Assembly (NCBI GenBank): GCA_910588205.1
Contig: CAJUQK010000017.1
Span: 29,850 to 54,241 of the forward strand
Reading direction: 5' to 3'
DNA: 24,392 nt
Origin: an uncultured Eggerthellaceae bacterium
GTDB lineage: Bacteria > Actinomycetota > Coriobacteriia > Coriobacteriales > Eggerthellaceae
Positions 23,085 through 24,392 of the stretch are shown piece after piece; within the stretch, counting starts at the first letter, position 1; every line of letters starts with the position of its first letter. The notes below the pieces were generated by a model. The model saw only the letters and a program-made list of their open reading frames with translations, was not told the DNA's origin and did not search any database. A program made the position numbers and the translations under genes.

Positions 23085-23615
23085 CTAGATCTTCTCCACC
23101 TGCTCGAAGGTGAGCTCCACTGGAGTCTCACGACCGAAGATGGATACCATGACCTTCACCTTGCCGGCGTCAGGCATGACCTCTGAGACCTTGCCATCGA
23201 AATCCTTCAGAGGACCGGACACCACATGCACCGACTGACCCACTTCCATGCTGGTCGTAGTCTTCTTCGGTGCATCCACGCTAGCGCGGCGCATGATCTT
23301 GTTGTATTCATCACGGGTGAGCGGAGAAGGATTGCCCTGGCTGCCTACGAATCCGGTCACCCCGGGCGTGTTACGGACCGCTGCCCAGCTGCGATCATCC
23401 ATCTCCATCTTCACCAGGACATACCCGGGGAATATCTTCTTCTCGGTCTCCTTGCGACGACCGCCCTCCTTGATCTCAGACACCTTCTCGGTGGGTATCT
23501 CGATCTTGAAGACGTTGTTCTCAAGACCCATGGTCTCGATGCGCGTCTGAAGGTTATCCTTGACCTTGTTCTCATACCCTGAATAGGTATGGAGAACGTA
23601 CCATTTCCTTGCCAT
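23085..23615 (-). CDS. nusG: Transcription antitermination/pausing factor NusG
   Basis: Binds RNA polymerase and links it to Rho and ribosomes. The 176-residue protein has the NGN domain (KWYVLHTYSGYENKVKDNL, FPGYVLVKMEM, RNTPGVTGFVG) and a C-terminal KOW domain (VGQSVHVVSGPLKDFDGKV). ATG 23615 overlaps the secE stop by one base (TGATG), and GGAGG in the secE end serves as ribosome site, so SecE and NusG are translationally coupled. Rho, its likely partner, is encoded about 6 kb away. Confidence 0.98.
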   Translation of the reverse strand: MARKWYVLHTYSGYENKVKDNLQTRIETMGLENNVFKIEIPTEKVSEIKEGGRRKETEKKIFPGYVLVKMEMDDRSWAAVRNTPGVTGFVGSQGNPSPLTRDEYNKIMRRASVDAPKKTTTSMEVGQSVHVVSGPLKDFDGKVSEVMPDAGKVKVMVSIFGRETPVELTFEQVEKI

Positions 23616-24232
23616 CACTGACCCTCCGTGCTGGTCTCTTCTGATGCCTGGTCATTCCCGGCATCAGGCTCTGCCGTATCCGAGGAGCCGTCAGCAGCAC
23701 TACTAGCATCCCCCGAAGCATCAGCACCAGAAGATGCATCAGCGGCTGAGGAGCCGTCTGTAGAGAAGTCACCCCCAGAGAAGACGCTGCCCCAATCGAT
23801 GGAAGCAGGGTCAGCCCCTGAGACGAGGATGAGGAGCGGGGTGATGATGAGGTTGTCCAGGATAGCGACGAATACGCCGAAGAAGACCAAAGCCACCAGG
23901 ACCACACCCGTCCAACGCATGACATCCACACGAGAGGGCCAGGTAACACGCTTGAGCTCTGCCTTGACATCGCGGAAGAACTGGAAGCGCTTCTTCTTCG
24001 GTTTCTCTTCAGACTTCTTGAGCTTCTTGTCAGAGGAGTTGCTCTTCGCTGTTTCAGGTTTCTCCTCTTTCACGGCCTTCTTGAAGAGACCCTTCTTCGG
24101 TGTCTCTTCCTCTGCTGCGCCTACAGCTTGAGGCTGATCCTGCTCGGTAGCATCAAGCTGTTCACGCTCAGCTTTCCTAGCCTGACGAGCAGCCGAGGCC
24201 TTAGCTCTTTGAGTCTTGGATTTCTTTGCCAT
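23615..24232 (-). CDS. secE: Protein translocase subunit SecE with long flanking tails
   Basis: Essential subunit of the SecYEG channel. The 205-residue protein has the SecE core at about 83-138 (FFRDVKAELKRVTWPSRVDVMRW, then one transmembrane segment at about 107-128). It is unusually long: an 82-residue Lys/Ala/Glu-rich cytoplasmic N-terminal part and, after the membrane segment, a 65-residue Ser/Asp/Ala-rich tail (about 140-205) that would lie outside the cell. Bacterial SecE of the one-helix type is commonly 60-80 residues. ATG 24232 has AAGGA five bases upstream. It follows tRNA-Trp and is first of secE-nusG-rplK-rplA. Confidence 0.95.
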   Translation of the reverse strand: MAKKSKTQRAKASAARQARKAEREQLDATEQDQPQAVGAAEEETPKKGLFKKAVKEEKPETAKSNSSDKKLKKSEEKPKKKRFQFFRDVKAELKRVTWPSRVDVMRWTGVVLVALVFFGVFVAILDNLIITPLLILVSGADPASIDWGSVFSGGDFSTDGSSAADASSGADASGDASSAADGSSDTAEPDAGNDQASEETSTEGQ

Positions 24233-24261
24233 AAGAGTCCTTATGCACCTATTCCACAACT

Positions 24262-24270
24262 GCTATAACA
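24262..24270 (-). promoter_or_regulatory. secE: Extended -10 promoter for secE-nusG
   Basis: The minus strand reads TGT-TATAGC right after the tRNA-Trp terminator, about 30 bases before secE. The -35 region would lie in the terminator stem and is weak. Confidence 0.45.
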
Positions 24271-24302
24271 TCAAACAAGCAGCCTTGGGAACATGGCTGC
24301 TT
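24271..24302 (-). terminator. Terminator after tRNA-Trp
   Basis: An 8-bp perfect stem (AAGCAGCC with GGCTGCTT), a 10-base loop, then GTTTGA on the minus strand, 14 bases after the tRNA 3' end. Confidence 0.65.
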
Positions 24303-24316
24303 ATACCTTGAAAGAA

Positions 24317-24392
24317 TGGCACGCCAGGAAGGACTCGAACCCTCAACTTTCGGTTTTGGAGACCGACGCTCTACCAATTGAACTACTGGCGT
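24317..24392 (-). tRNA. tRNA-Trp (anticodon CCA)
   Basis: A complete cloverleaf ending at the window edge: acceptor ACGCCAG with CTGGCGT, D stem GTTC with GAGC, anticodon stem TCGGT with ACCGA around loop CTCCAAA (anticodon CCA), T stem GAGGG with CCTTC, and discriminator G73, the TrpRS identity base. The CCA end is encoded in the genome (24319-24317). Its place before secE fits the common order rpmG, tRNA-Trp, secE, nusG, so rpmG may lie just outside. Confidence 0.95.

Overview
The window reads as core chromosome of a high-GC, anaerobic actinobacterium, most likely a member of Coriobacteriia (inference). The supports are a Rho with a long disordered N-terminal region, a GlnR-like orphan regulator beside glutamine synthetase, a desulfoferrodoxin-type superoxide reductase expected in an anaerobe, a Cys-type MurA, and many ribosomal or RNA-binding proteins with charged, Ala/Glu-rich tails. 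I see no phage, insertion sequence, CRISPR array or rRNA. Nearly everything is on the minus strand; the only plus-strand genes are a two-gene sugar module at about 18.0-20.6 kb.

Read along the minus strand, from high to low coordinate. (1) 24.4-21.65 kb: tRNA-Trp, then secE-nusG-rplK-rplA, ending in a hairpin terminator, with a probable L1-binding RNA site between rplK and rplA. (2) 21.56-20.7 kb: nadK. (3) 18.0-20.6 kb, plus strand: an AGE-family sugar epimerase/isomerase and a ROK-like kinase, with their own promoter and terminator. (4) 17.7-12.05 kb: tal-rho-sppA-metG-like, tightly packed and driven by a promoter divergent from the sugar module. (5) 12.0-10.05 kb: rpsB-tsf, with a promoter, an inter-gene hairpin and a terminator. 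(6) 10.0-7.3 kb: murA followed by a divergent LytR-CpsA-Psr protein. (7) 7.2-4.9 kb: small redox, metal and membrane genes (Nfu-type Fe-S protein, Cys-rich CW protein, zinc ribbon, lgt, desulfoferrodoxin). (8) 4.8-4.35 kb: rpmE (L31) with a long tail. (9) 4.2 kb to the left edge: glnA, a glnR-like regulator and polA, nearly contiguous; polA runs off the window.

The functions are translation and transcription (tRNA-Trp, SecE, NusG, L11, L1, S2, EF-Ts, L31, Rho, a MetRS-like enzyme), envelope synthesis (MurA, LCP, Lgt, SppA), nitrogen assimilation (GlnA and GlnR-like), DNA repair (PolA) and cofactor or redox chemistry (NadK, Nfu, Dfx). The points most worth a second look are the MetRS-like protein with degraded KMSKS and methionine-pocket motifs, the low-complexity tails shared by five unrelated proteins, the L1 RNA mimic upstream of rplA, the GlnR-like regulator with Glu in place of the phosphoacceptor Asp, the LCP protein lacking catalytic arginines, and a cysteine triad in glutamine synthetase where the adenylylation Tyr would lie. 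No defence or secondary-metabolism system was found.
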